Assembly: GCF_022347565.1 (NCBI RefSeq)
Contig: NZ_JAKRGH010000034.1
Coordinates: forward strand, 1 to 47,034
DNA length: 47,034 nt
Reading direction: 5' to 3'
Origin: Vibrio sp. Of7-15
GTDB lineage: Bacteria; Pseudomonadota; Gammaproteobacteria; Enterobacterales; Vibrionaceae
Shown here: one piece after another, positions 7,268 through 15,843 of the stretch
Position numbering within the stretch: position 1 is the stretch's first letter
How the letters are laid out: every line of letters starts with the position of its first letter
The notes under the pieces: model-generated
What the model saw: the letters and a program-made list of their open reading frames with translations, nothing else
Told to the model about the DNA's origin: nothing
Database searches by the model: none
Program-made: the position numbers and the translations under genes

Positions 7268-8546
7268 TACGCAATGGTCACTATTCGATCGTAACGCTCC
7301 TCTGGATGGCTATGGTAAACAACATTGGCAGAGTGCGCTTGAACTAGGGTTACCGACTTCTTGTGATGAAGATTGGAAATACACCGATCTGAGTGAGTTC
7401 CAGCAATTGGACTTTTTCGAAAAGAAAGAGGAGGCATTAACAACCCAGCAAGTAGAACAATGTCGAATGGATTGTGATGCGTACATACTGGTTTTTGTCA
7501 ATGGTGTCTATCAGCCAGCACTGAGTGATTCTGATATAGGCATGTTTAGGCTTTCGTCGTTAGAGAGTAAAGCCAAAGAAAAATTACCTCACGCTATTCG
7601 TCCTGAAATCTTTTTACATCTCACCGAAGCAATGAGCCATTCAGGTTTATGCATTTCTCTTGGGGAAAGCTGTCAGGCGGAGAAGCCACTTTATCTTCTG
7701 CATATAGAAACACCAGCTTCTGGTGCCATAATTCAGGCTCGTAATCATATTGTGCTTGGGCAGCACAGCCAAGCGTGCGTTATTGAACATTTTGTTTCTT
7801 TAGCGGACCGGAGTACTGATGAAAATGCATCGAACTTGTCTTCGGATCACGTAGGGAATTATGTGGGCGCTAGATTGACGATGCAAGTGGAGAGCAACAG
7901 TCAGCTTGAGCATTATCACCTCTGCCAAGGGGCTTCACGAAGTTTTTACTTTAGTCATAACGACCTTCATATAGGGCGGGATGCGAAAGTGTCGAGCCAA
8001 AGTTTTTTATTATCAGGTCAACTTATCCGTCATCATTCGAGCAGCGTACTCAATGGAGAAAACAGTGAGCTTATGCTGAACAGTTTGTGTCTTCCTGATT
8101 CAAATTGCACTTATGATTCGCGAACTTATCTTGAGCACAATAAAGGTCATTGCACGAGTGAGCAGTTACATAAAATGATTGTTCAAGATCAAGCAACGGC
8201 TGTATTTGATGGCATGATCAAAGTAGCTCCTCATGCACTTAAAACGAATGGGCAAATGGATAATCATAATTTGCTTTTAAGTGATGAGTGCGCAGTCAAC
8301 ACCAAGCCTCAACTCGAAATTTATGCTGATGATGTCAAATGCAGCCATGGCACAACCACTGGTGCGATCAGCGAAGAACACGTTTTTTATCTTCAAGCCC
8401 GTGGGATCCCTCAATGCCAAGCAGAACAAATGATCACGTTCGCCTTTGCTGCTGAACTTACCGAGGCCATTACCATTCCTGCAATTGCTGAGCTGGTATG
8501 CAATTGCATCACTAAAAAATTATCGGAGAATGGCAATGAAGGATGA
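7242..8546 (+). CDS. sufD: SufD, Fe-S scaffold subunit
   Basis: 434 residues, a paralogue of SufB and its partner in SufBC2D. The N-terminus MAGLLEKS and [15 protein letters not shown] match the family, and the C-terminal block [18 protein letters not shown] contains the conserved His (E. coli His360) that takes part in cluster formation. The middle is less conserved than in SufB, as usual for SufD. Its start lies inside sufC (AGGAGAAAGGCT just before ATG) and its end overlaps sufS by 11 bases. Confidence 0.93.
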   Translation: MAGLLEKSDTQWSLFDRNAPLDGYGKQHWQSALELGLPTSCDEDWKYTDLSEFQQLDFFEKKEEALTTQQVEQCRMDCDAYILVFVNGVYQPALSDSDIGMFRLSSLESKAKEKLPHAIRPEIFLHLTEAMSHSGLCISLGESCQAEKPLYLLHIETPASGAIIQARNHIVLGQHSQACVIEHFVSLADRSTDENASNLSSDHVGNYVGARLTMQVESNSQLEHYHLCQGASRSFYFSHNDLHIGRDAKVSSQSFLLSGQLIRHHSSSVLNGENSELMLNSLCLPDSNCTYDSRTYLEHNKGHCTSEQLHKMIVQDQATAVFDGMIKVAPHALKTNGQMDNHNLLLSDECAVNTKPQLEIYADDVKCSHGTTTGAISEEHVFYLQARGIPQCQAEQMITFAFAAELTEAITIPAIAELVCNCITKKLSENGNEG

Positions 8547-9759
8547 TATGGAGCAGGTACGGTGCCAGTTTCCGGCTCTTCACCAAGCTGTTCATAGTAA
8601 ACCTTTGGTGTATCTGGACAGTGCTGCCAGTGCGCAAAAGCCGGAGTGTGTGATTGGTCGAGTGCAGCATTTTTATAATCAAGAGAATGCGGCGGTACAT
8701 CGAGGGGTTCATCATTTAAGTTCGCAAGCGACCGATTTGATGGAGCAGACCCGCGATAAAGTTCAGCGCTTTTTGAACGCCAAGCAGCGTGAAGAGATCG
8801 TCTTTGTTCGTGGGGCCACTCACGCAATTAACTTGATTGCAAACTCTTACGGGCGCAGTCAGTTTCAAGCCGGCGATGAGGTGATCATTACGGAAATGGA
8901 GCATCACGCCAATATTGTACCATGGCAGATGTTAGCTAAGGAGCTGAATATTACGTTAGTTATTTGGCCGATTGAAGCGGACGGTACATTAGATTTAGAT
9001 CATTTGGCTCGGCTATTGAACGAGAAAACTTCTTTGCTTGCGATCACACAGGTTTCTAATGTGTTGGGTACTGTTAACCCAATTGAAGAGATTGTTCAGT
9101 CAGCCAAAAAATACGATGCAAAAGTGCTGGTGGATGGCGCTCAGGCTGTGATGCACCAAGCGATAGATGTACAAAAGCTAGATTGTGACTTTTACCTCTT
9201 CTCTGGCCATAAGCTTTACGCACCAACTGGGGTAGGCGTGCTGTTCACGAAGTTGGAATTGCTCGAAAGTATGCCTCCTTGGGAAGGAGGTGGCGCCATG
9301 ATAGAAATAGTGGACTTAATGAAAGGAACGACTTTTCACGCAGCGCCTTGGCGTTTTGAAGCCGGTACTCCCAATGTCGCAGGTATTATTGGTTTGGGTG
9401 CTGCCATCGATTTTATTGAAAGCGTTGGTTTTCAATCTATTAAGCAGCATGAAGAACAGCTCATGCACTATGCATTAGAGCAATTATCTGGTGTCCCTGA
9501 CATTACTATTTATGGACCTAAGCAAAGAGCAGGGGTGATTTCATTTACTATGGGATCGTTACATGCTTTTGATGTTGGTAGTTTTTTGGATAAATATGGT
9601 GTGGCGATACGAACAGGGCATCACTGCGCAATGCCTTTGATGAAGCATTATAACGTTCCTGCTATGTGTCGAGCTTCCATTGCTTTATATAACAATAAAG
9701 AGGATATTGATGCGCTGGTCGCTGGCCTGCATCGTATTCATACGTTATTGGTTGCTTGA
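8536..9759 (+). CDS. sufS: SufS, cysteine desulfurase
   Basis: 407 residues, against 406 in E. coli. A PLP-dependent enzyme that takes sulfur from cysteine as a persulfide and hands it to SufE. Visible elements are [11 protein letters not shown], the [11 protein letters not shown] substrate-site His, DGAQAV, the PLP lysine in [18 protein letters not shown], and RTGHHCAMP followed by PAMCRAS, which carries the active-site Cys. The frame is open from 8446 inside sufD; ATG at 8536 is chosen because GGAG lies eight bases upstream and the protein then aligns end to end with E. coli SufS. ATG at 8530 is an alternative. Confidence 0.95.
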   Translation: MKDDMEQVRCQFPALHQAVHSKPLVYLDSAASAQKPECVIGRVQHFYNQENAAVHRGVHHLSSQATDLMEQTRDKVQRFLNAKQREEIVFVRGATHAINLIANSYGRSQFQAGDEVIITEMEHHANIVPWQMLAKELNITLVIWPIEADGTLDLDHLARLLNEKTSLLAITQVSNVLGTVNPIEEIVQSAKKYDAKVLVDGAQAVMHQAIDVQKLDCDFYLFSGHKLYAPTGVGVLFTKLELLESMPPWEGGGAMIEIVDLMKGTTFHAAPWRFEAGTPNVAGIIGLGAAIDFIESVGFQSIKQHEEQLMHYALEQLSGVPDITIYGPKQRAGVISFTMGSLHAFDVGSFLDKYGVAIRTGHHCAMPLMKHYNVPAMCRASIALYNNKEDIDALVAGLHRIHTLLVA

Positions 9760-9788
9760 GTTTTTGAAATGAATATAGAGGATGAAGA

Positions 9789-10208
9789 GTGAACCGAGAG
9801 CAATTAATAAAAAACTTTGATCGGTGCGTTGATTGGGAAGATAAATATCTTTATATCATATCGTTAGGTGAGAAATACGCTCAATTACCAACGGAACAGA
9901 AAACGGAGGCTAACGCCATTTATGGCTGTCAGAGCCAAGTGTGGATTCATGTTCATATTGTGGATGGGAAAGTGCACTTATCTGGGAGCAGTGATGCAGC
10001 CATTGTGAAAGGGTTGGTGGCTTTGGTGATTATTATTTTAAAGGGCTTAACACCCGACACATTATTAGAAACGGACATTAAATCTATTTTTACACGTTTA
10101 GGGCTTCAACAGCAGCTGACACCAACACGAAATCAGGGTTTGGAGTCTATGGTTAAGCGTGTTTATCAGAAGGTAGAGCAAAGTTTACCAGTCATGAAGG
10201 GCCATTAA
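9789..10208 (+). CDS. sufE: SufE, sulfur-transfer protein
   Basis: 139 residues. SufE accepts persulfide sulfur from SufS and activates it. The acceptor Cys is in AIYGCQSQVWIH (residue 47, E. coli Cys51), and the N-terminal NFDRCVDWEDKYLYIISLG segment is typical. Starts at GTG with GAGGATGAAG upstream, 29 bases after sufS, so it ends the operon. No convincing terminator is seen in the following 80 bases. Confidence 0.93.
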   Translation: MNREQLIKNFDRCVDWEDKYLYIISLGEKYAQLPTEQKTEANAIYGCQSQVWIHVHIVDGKVHLSGSSDAAIVKGLVALVIIILKGLTPDTLLETDIKSIFTRLGLQQQLTPTRNQGLESMVKRVYQKVEQSLPVMKGH

Positions 10209-10290
10209 CCTTCTGATGGAGCGAATACGGAATGATGAATATGACGAGCGATCCATTGTGGTTGCTTCGTCAGTTTGGTGAATATGCTCC

Positions 10291-10692
10291 TTAATAGAGA
10301 GATGAGCGTCTTACAAAATCTGTCCTCAGCTTTTTGGCTTTATCAGTAATATCATAGCCGGAGTAAAGCTGGCAGGTCAGCGTTAAACTTTTTCTGGCGT
10401 ATTGGTGGCTTAGCTGTCTACATGTCACGTTATTTTTCTTGTCATTAAACTCTGCCATCATGCGAGTGTAAATTTTTTTCAACCCTTGCAAATAGCTGTC
10501 GTCATCGCCGTTATGTTTAGCGAGCTTTGCCAGTTGCATGCAGCTATCGTAATAACCTTGTAACGATTCAGGTTGTGCTCCTAGTCGATTTAACCGAGTT
10601 TCGGCAATAAAAAATTCAACGGTTGCGTCTTGCATTTTGTCTTTGTATTCATCTATTTCATGGCTTAACCAAGCATTAATACTAAAAGGCAT
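10291..10692 (-). CDS. Hypothetical protein, probably Fur-regulated
   Basis: 133 residues, soluble, helical and charged, with three Cys (in DSCMQLAK, VTCRQLS and LTCQLYSG) and no signal peptide or membrane segment. I do not recognise the family. AGGAGG lies four bases before the ATG, so strong translation is expected, and an almost perfect Fur box (10,713-10,731) sits right upstream. It converges on the suf operon from the other strand. Iron-limitation expression is inferred from the operator; a role alongside Fe-S assembly or iron use is only suggested by context. Confidence 0.75.
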   Translation of the reverse strand: MPFSINAWLSHEIDEYKDKMQDATVEFFIAETRLNRLGAQPESLQGYYDSCMQLAKLAKHNGDDDSYLQGLKKIYTRMMAEFNDKKNNVTCRQLSHQYARKSLTLTCQLYSGYDITDKAKKLRTDFVRRSSLY

Positions 10693-10712
10693 ATTTCCTC
10701 CTGATAATTAAT

Positions 10713-10731
10713 GAAAATGATAATCATTATT
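10713..10731 (-). promoter_or_regulatory. Fur box
   Basis: GAAAATGATAATCATTATT differs from the 19-bp Fur consensus at two outer positions, and the centre TGATAATCATTAT is a perfect palindrome half-set. It lies about 20-40 bases before the ATG of the 10,291-10,692 gene, well placed to cover its promoter. Confidence 0.8.
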
Positions 10732-10923
10732 ATTTAAGGTGTAAATGCTGGCTTGAAGTATTAGTGATCTGTGTCATAGCTTGGTGTAAGCATGAAAGAT
10801 AGGTAATACAGTGGGTTATCTTGAATGTTGCCTAAATGAATAGGGTGGAAGTATGGTTTGTAGTGGTCGATAATAGCCGTACTTCCTTGTTGGCTTTAAG
10901 AAAGAGGTATGTACCAAATACGA

Positions 10924-11448
10924 TTACAGCGTATATTGATAAAAGAGAGTGGATGAGTCGTGGCTTTCCATTTCAATAAATCCGATGGTTTTTAACAGTG
11001 TTGCCGATGCGAGGTTTGATTTTTCCACGCCGCCAATCAAGGTTGATATTGAATCTGAACTAGCACACCAATCAATAAGTCCAATCAAGCATTCTTTAGC
11101 GTACCCTTTTCGCCATTCATCTTCACTGAGTAAATAGCCAATGTGGATAGCGTTAGCTTCGTCTTCGTGTAGAAAAATAAAACCAATGGGGTTTTGGTTC
11201 TCAGCTGATTTTATTACTAACAGGCGACTTTCATTGGTCATTTTATTAAACCAAGTTCGAGCATCTTCCAGAGAAGAAATACCATGAAAAGCTGGCGGAA
11301 GAGCTTGCACTACATTAGGGGAGAGGATGTCAATCGCCCGTAGGAGCAGCTTCGATTGTTGATCTGAGCGTAAATTATGGTTCACTTCCTCAATAACCAG
11401 TCGTGAAGTTTGAAATAGGCGCTGATATTCGTTTGAGTTCTTTTTCAT
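10924..11448 (-). CDS. GNAT family N-acetyltransferase (RimJ/RimL-like)
   Basis: 174 residues. The N-terminal FQTSRLVIEEVN strand is typical of the RimL branch, and the acetyl-CoA pyrophosphate-binding motif A appears as HIGYLLSEDEWRKGYAKECLIG, with R/KxxGYA in the loop. It ends SNLASATLLKTIGFIEME, the usual (N)xxSxxLLxxxGF C-terminal motif. The first conserved strand is followed by a region resembling PPAFHGISSLEDARTWFN. Substrate not predictable. Stands alone, preceded by a membrane-protein gene on the same strand 64 bases away. Confidence 0.85.
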   Translation of the reverse strand: MKKNSNEYQRLFQTSRLVIEEVNHNLRSDQQSKLLLRAIDILSPNVVQALPPAFHGISSLEDARTWFNKMTNESRLLVIKSAENQNPIGFIFLHEDEANAIHIGYLLSEDEWRKGYAKECLIGLIDWCASSDSISTLIGGVEKSNLASATLLKTIGFIEMESHDSSTLFYQYTL

Positions 11449-11512
11449 TAGTCTAGCCTTAAAGGAGTGTTTATCTACAGTGTACTACCACGGCGTTTAT
11501 TGTGCTGATGAG

Positions 11513-11830
11513 CTATTGAACGTTGGCGGAAATAAATAAGATGTTCAGAACGCACAGGGCCAAATTGGCAAGCCAAATCATCACTGTAAACACTGTAGAT
11601 GACCAAAAAGCGAAGGTAGACAGATTTGCTTTTTGTAAGCGGCAAGAGTGCATGATGTTGATGGCTAATAAGGTTGAGGCAATCAAACTCACGATAATAA
11701 TGACGATGAGTGTATTGACGAATTGATCTTCTGAATGGGAATAATAACCAGCGTTAAAAAGCCAGATGACACCCATGAGGGTTGTGATGGGGACACTGAA
11801 TAAAAAACAACACTTGGGCAGTATTTTCAT
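11513..11830 (-). CDS. Small predicted inner-membrane protein
   Basis: 105 residues with three hydrophobic segments: about residues 8-27 (FLFSVPITTLMGVIWLFNAG), 38-60 and 73-99. No catalytic motif and no family recognised. The ATG is preceded by GAGAAAAC. It is divergent from the 12,111 operon, with a 280-base AT-rich gap between them in which promoters for both directions must lie. Confidence 0.6.
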   Translation of the reverse strand: MKILPKCCFLFSVPITTLMGVIWLFNAGYYSHSEDQFVNTLIVIIIVSLIASTLLAINIMHSCRLQKANLSTFAFWSSTVFTVMIWLANLALCVLNILFISANVQ

Positions 11831-12110
11831 GTTTTCTCTTGTTTGTAATGCTGTTAATTAAAATGGGGCTATTTATTTTACAGTCAGTTTTCATTGTAAT
11901 GAAATAATGTTTCAAAAAGTTAATTCAATATGATTTTGGTCACAAAATGGATGGTATATGTTTCAAGATAATAATGCCATTAATGTAAAGTAACAGTAAA
12001 TTAATAATGCGTTAAATTTAATTGTCGTTTTATGGGCATTTAACGTGAGCTTGTAAACAAAGCATCATTACCCATTTCTTATTTGGCTCAATCAAAAGGA
12101 CTTACGAAGA

Positions 12111-12881
12111 ATGCTTGATACTGTAGTGAAAACCTCTTCCTTTTCTTCTATTTTACAGAACAATAAAGAAGAATTGGCAAAGATAGAATCTTATAAAAAT
12201 ACCCCCATTTCTGTTACGCCCCGTAATATACTTTTTGTAGTTTTGGTCTTTTTCTGTTTAGTGACACTCTCTGTTTTTGCGATGAGCATCATCACTGGCA
12301 CATTGGCTTTAGTTGTTCTCGTAATTACGGCCTTGGTTCTTTACTGGGGGTTTCGTTTTTTCAGAGCGTTAGATCCACTCGTGAAACAAAAAACCAAAAA
12401 TATGCAGCTTAATATGATGGTGAAAGAGGCCAGAAAAAATGCGGTTGCACAGTTAAATAATCAAGTCATCAATAACCAAGAACGCTTAGAAGCGGCTCGT
12501 CAGGCTCGCAATAGTATGGGGGCAACGGTTGAAAAATTAAAAAATCAAATAAACCCTGAAAATAAAGGGAAACCGATTTATGAAAAGAAAGTGGAGTTAT
12601 ACAACCGAGTTAATTCTGCTTATCAACAAGTTATCGTTAAAGTCGATAATGCAGCAAAAGCCAATAAAGCGTTCGAAGAGAAAGTTAAGGAGTATAAAGA
12701 CATGGAAGAATTTGCTTCTACTGCCAGTGCGGCAATGTCTTTATTTGCTCAGTCTGGGGACTTAAAGCTGGATGAAACCTTATCGTTAGAAGCGTTTTCT
12801 CAGATAGAAACAGATTTTAATGAATCATTAATCTCAGTCGAAAACAGTGCGCGAGATATGCTCACTGACGATAACTTTTAA
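12111..12881 (+). CDS. Membrane-anchored coiled-coil protein
   Basis: 256 residues. Two adjacent hydrophobic segments near residues 40-60 and 62-85 form an N-terminal membrane hairpin, followed by a long charged helical region from about residue 93 to 205, rich in Lys, Glu, Asn and Gln, that looks like a coiled coil. The C-terminus is acidic (TDDNF). The layout recalls PspA-, LemA- or XpaC-type membrane-associated proteins, but no family is certain. AAGGA lies ahead of the ATG. First of three co-directional genes; the next start is 16 bases after its stop, so an operon with the small membrane peptide and the TAXI binding protein is likely. Confidence 0.7.
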   Translation: MLDTVVKTSSFSSILQNNKEELAKIESYKNTPISVTPRNILFVVLVFFCLVTLSVFAMSIITGTLALVVLVITALVLYWGFRFFRALDPLVKQKTKNMQLNMMVKEARKNAVAQLNNQVINNQERLEAARQARNSMGATVEKLKNQINPENKGKPIYEKKVELYNRVNSAYQQVIVKVDNAAKANKAFEEKVKEYKDMEEFASTASAAMSLFAQSGDLKLDETLSLEAFSQIETDFNESLISVENSARDMLTDDNF

Positions 12882-12897
12882 TTAGGAGCCATTACGC

Positions 12898-13050
12898 ATG
12901 GAACAAGTAACAAAATCAACGAAAGTAATGAGCTATATTTTGGCTGCGTTATTTACTTTGGTCATTATTGTTGGTGGCCTTTCATTTTTTACTGGCCAAA
13001 GTGACTCTTCAGAGACTTATGAGCAAACGGAGTCGAATCCGTTTGGTTAA
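12898..13050 (+). CDS. 50-residue single-span membrane protein
   Basis: A short frame beginning MEQVTKSTKVMSY, with a single hydrophobic span (YILAALFTLVIIVGGLSFF, about residues 13-31) and an acidic, Ser/Thr-rich tail ending ESNPFG. TAGGAG lies ten bases before the ATG. It sits exactly between two well-supported co-directional genes, 16 bases after one and 51 before the other, which is the main argument that it is real. Likely topology is N-in with a short external tail. Confidence 0.6.
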   Translation: MEQVTKSTKVMSYILAALFTLVIIVGGLSFFTGQSDSSETYEQTESNPFG

Positions 13051-13101
13051 CCAAAAAGCCTGATAGATCTAGATTGGAAATTTAAATATAAAAGGATTTA
13101 G

Positions 13102-14043
13102 ATGAAAAATAAAAATCTAATACTGCTCATGTTATCTGCCTGTTTTGTACTGCCAGCTCACGCTTCCAAAATTAAAGTGGGAACGGGGGGAGAGTCTGGC
13201 AACTATTTCTCAATGATGAACGACATTAAATCATATTGTGAAGAGACGCTGGTGGATGGAAAATCGTTTGATGTTATTCCATCTGGTGGTTCAGTGGACA
13301 ATTTGATTGGCATGGGCAATAAGTCTTATTCGGTGGGGATCGTACAAGAAGACGTGCTTCAGTATTATTACAAGCAGGATCCAAAGCGCGTAAACCCTAA
13401 TCGTTTAAAAATAGTGACGGGTTTACATACCGAAACGTTTCATTTGCTGATCCCTAAAAATTTCAAGCCAAAAGGGAATGATTCACTGGCGGCTAAGTTT
13501 TCAAGTTGGCTAAGCGATGAAAAGCCGGCAAAAATATCGATTGAATCGTTAAAAGGCCAGTCCATTGGTGCTGTAGGAGGCGCTGCAATCAGTGCAAAAG
13601 CGCTCAGTTATTTCCTGAACCTGAATATGAACGTGCATTCAATAGAGCGTTCTGATACTAAAAAAGCGGTCGCACCAATCTTAATTGTTGGTGGACAACC
13701 AGATAATTTGGTTACTGAGTTATTGAATACGAATAAGTATCTACTTGTTGGTATTGAAAGTTCGGCTTTGCAAGCCACACCGTTTTACATTAGATCCAGT
13801 GCTAACTATCAAATCAATGGCCGTCTTACAACGGTGGACACGATTGGCGTTCGCGCATTTTTAATGGGTAAGTCTTTCCGTAAAGACTCAAGAAACGCCA
13901 ATATGATCCAGCTGTCTAAATGTATTGATGATAGTCTAGAAGATTTGGCTGATGACTCAGATACAAACCCTAATTGGGCATCGGTGATTGAGCTGGAAGA
14001 TGAAGGTGAACTCACCAACTGGACCTACTTCCCTCTAAACTAA
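13102..14043 (+). CDS. TAXI-family periplasmic solute-binding protein
   Basis: 313 residues. A signal peptide (MKNKNLILLMLSACF, cleavage near AHA-S) precedes KIKVGTGGESGNYFSM, the N-terminal motif of TAXI proteins, the binding subunits of TRAP transporters. Further matches are the IPSGGSVDNL segment and VGIVQEDVLQYYY. TAXI proteins normally bind small organic acids or glutamate and work with a fused TRAP DctQM permease, but no permease is encoded nearby; instead it follows two membrane-protein genes. AAAGGATT lies before the ATG, and a strong terminator follows. Confidence 0.85.
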   Translation: MKNKNLILLMLSACFVLPAHASKIKVGTGGESGNYFSMMNDIKSYCEETLVDGKSFDVIPSGGSVDNLIGMGNKSYSVGIVQEDVLQYYYKQDPKRVNPNRLKIVTGLHTETFHLLIPKNFKPKGNDSLAAKFSSWLSDEKPAKISIESLKGQSIGAVGGAAISAKALSYFLNLNMNVHSIERSDTKKAVAPILIVGGQPDNLVTELLNTNKYLLVGIESSALQATPFYIRSSANYQINGRLTTVDTIGVRAFLMGKSFRKDSRNANMIQLSKCIDDSLEDLADDSDTNPNWASVIELEDEGELTNWTYFPLN

Positions 14044-14056
14044 CCTGTTGGAAATA

Positions 14057-14092
14057 TAGGCTGGTGGTGTCTTCACCAGCCTTTCTTCTTTC
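14057..14092 (+). terminator. Rho-independent terminator of the TAXI operon
   Basis: Perfect 8-bp stem GGCTGGTG (14,059-14,066) / CACCAGCC (14,074-14,081) with a 7-base loop, followed by TTTCTTCTTTC. It ends the 12,111-14,043 transcription unit. Confidence 0.85.
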
Positions 14093-14198
14093 GTCGATTC
14101 ATCTCTTTTCTCTTCCCTCGCTTTCTTCCAATCTCTTCTGTTAGCGCCAATTGGCTCCCTCACGCGGATTGATGATGAACATTTGTTTAATGACATCT

Positions 14199-14235
14199 TT
14201 GACGCGAATTTAGTATACTGTTTAAATATACATGT
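14199..14235 (+). promoter_or_regulatory. Candidate promoter with LexA-like operator
   Basis: TTGACG (14,199-14,204) and TAAATA or TTAAAT (14,222-14,228) form a plausible sigma-70 pair with 17-18 base spacing. Overlapping the -10 is CTG-N10-CAT (14,218-14,233), which matches 13 of 16 positions of the LexA consensus CTGTATATATATACAG, but with T in place of the final core G. It lies about 95 bases before the RadA-like gene. SOS control is therefore a hypothesis, weakened by the core mismatch. Confidence 0.4.
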
Positions 14236-14328
14236 TTTTACTCTGTTAGAGCGAGTGAGCTTCAGTGGTAAAACTCCAATTTTATATACTTACTGAAAGT
14301 AACTAGAGAAAAGTTAAGGCGTAACACA

Positions 14329-15726
14329 ATGGCAAAAGCCCCAAAAAAAGCGTATGTGTGTAATGACTGTGGCGCGGACTTCCCCCGTTGGCAGGGGCAA
14401 TGTAATATGTGCCATGCTTGGAATACCATCAGTGAAGTGAATCTTGCTCGAACGCCAGCAGCAAGTGCGCGTACTTCTACTGCTAATTCGCGTGGTGGTT
14501 ACGCAGGTATTTCTGGGGGCGGCGCAAAAAAGATCGAAGATGTGGAATCACATGAAGCGCGTAAAATGCTTACAAAAATTGGTGAGCTTGATCGTGTGCT
14601 TGATGACGGGGTGACCCTTGGATCTGTCGTGATTATTTCCGGCGACCCGGGAGCGGGTAAAACAACACTTCTTTCTCAATTGAGCTGTAACATGTCGTAT
14701 GTTATGCCAACGATGTATGTGTCTGCTGAGGAATCACTATCTCAGTTTAAAAATAGGGCGACAGGTCGACTACGACTGAAATTTAATTCAGATAATTTTC
14801 GTTTGCTCAGTGAAAGCTCAGTAGAAGCGATCATCGAAGAAGCGGACAGAAATAAAATCAAGTTTATGGTGATTGACTCCATCCAAACGATGGTAATGGA
14901 TGGGATCACGGGTCAGCCTGGCTCAATTAGCCAAGTGAAAGCCTGTGCAGGTGAGTTAAACCGCTATTGTAAGCAAAATGGGGTAACGCTCTTTTTAGTG
15001 TGTCATGTCAATAAAAATAAAGACGCCGCAGGCCCTAAAACCTTAGAGCACATTGGGGATGCCACTCTTCATATTGATACCAATGAAGGTTTGATTCGAA
15101 CACTGCGTGCCAAAAAGAACCGTTTTGGTGATGTTGATAATGTTGGCTTATTCCAAATGAATGAAACGGGTATGATCAGTGTTGATAATCCATCAAAGCT
15201 GTTTTTATCCGGCTCTAGCCGTGACTCTTCTGGTTCTGTGATCACGTGTATTCGAGATGGTAATCGTAACCTTTTATTGGAACTACAGTGCCTAGCTACT
15301 GATACCGAGGCTGAGTATCCTCAGAGAGTGTGTATTGGGGTGAACATGAACCGATTAAAGATGTTGTCTGCTGTTCTAAAAAAACATGGCGGCATTAAGA
15401 TTTGGCATGATGTGTATTTTAATTTGGTGGGGGGATTAAAAGTAGGGGAGTCAGAAACCAGTACGGATTTGGCCATGATCGCAGCACTGTTAAGCTCATT
15501 AAATGATCACATTATTCCTCGTTCATGGGTATTTATGGGGGAGGTTTCCCTAAATGGTGATATCAGGCCGATCAACAGTGGTGTACCTCGAGTCAAAGAG
15601 GCTGCCAAACATGGTTTCGAAAAAATCTTTATTCCAGATGCGAACTACCATAAGTCGATGGAAGAAACTGGTGCTTCTATCATTCGGTTAAAATCCGTAG
15701 GCGATTTACTGCAGCACATTTCGTAA
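14329..15726 (+). CDS. RadA (Sms)-family DNA repair ATPase, divergent member
   Basis: 465 residues, full length for RadA, which helps process recombination intermediates and drives branch migration. In order: a four-Cys zinc finger (C11, C14, C25, C28), a RecA-like core with Walker A GDPGAGKT (105-112), Walker B in MVIDSIQTM, the RadA-specific KNRFG (263-267), and a Lon-protease-like C-terminal domain with GGLKVGE...DLAMIAALLSS. Compared with the RadA I remember from Vibrio, it has Thr instead of Ser in Walker A, HVNKNKDAAGPK in place of HVTKdGxxAGPK, and an unusual Ser/Thr/Gly linker, so it may be a second, divergent copy rather than the housekeeping gene. AAGGCG sits before the ATG. Confidence 0.85.
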   Translation: MAKAPKKAYVCNDCGADFPRWQGQCNMCHAWNTISEVNLARTPAASARTSTANSRGGYAGISGGGAKKIEDVESHEARKMLTKIGELDRVLDDGVTLGSVVIISGDPGAGKTTLLSQLSCNMSYVMPTMYVSAEESLSQFKNRATGRLRLKFNSDNFRLLSESSVEAIIEEADRNKIKFMVIDSIQTMVMDGITGQPGSISQVKACAGELNRYCKQNGVTLFLVCHVNKNKDAAGPKTLEHIGDATLHIDTNEGLIRTLRAKKNRFGDVDNVGLFQMNETGMISVDNPSKLFLSGSSRDSSGSVITCIRDGNRNLLLELQCLATDTEAEYPQRVCIGVNMNRLKMLSAVLKKHGGIKIWHDVYFNLVGGLKVGESETSTDLAMIAALLSSLNDHIIPRSWVFMGEVSLNGDIRPINSGVPRVKEAAKHGFEKIFIPDANYHKSMEETGASIIRLKSVGDLLQHIS

Positions 15727-15758
15727 TTACATAGCTAATAATTAGTTCTTTGAATATG

Positions 15759-15790
15759 AAAGTAGATGACTTTATTTAGTCATCTACTTT
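15759..15790. terminator. Hairpin between convergent genes, probable bidirectional terminator
   Basis: Perfect 13-bp inverted repeat AAAGTAGATGACT (15,759-15,771) / AGTCATCTACTTT (15,778-15,790) with a 6-base loop, between the stops of the RadA-like gene and the convergent secreted-protein gene. There is no long T-tract, but the AT-rich stem foot and position fit a shared terminator. Confidence 0.6.
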
Positions 15791-15843
15791 ACATTTATAG
15801 AGCCTTGGAAAGTCTAAGTCGCTTTCTGATAATACGGGATCGT

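Noticed and set aside
8446-8535. N-terminal extension of SufS inside sufD
   Set aside because: The extra 30 codons lie within sufD, have no ribosome site, and are absent from E. coli SufS; the start at 8,536 fits better.
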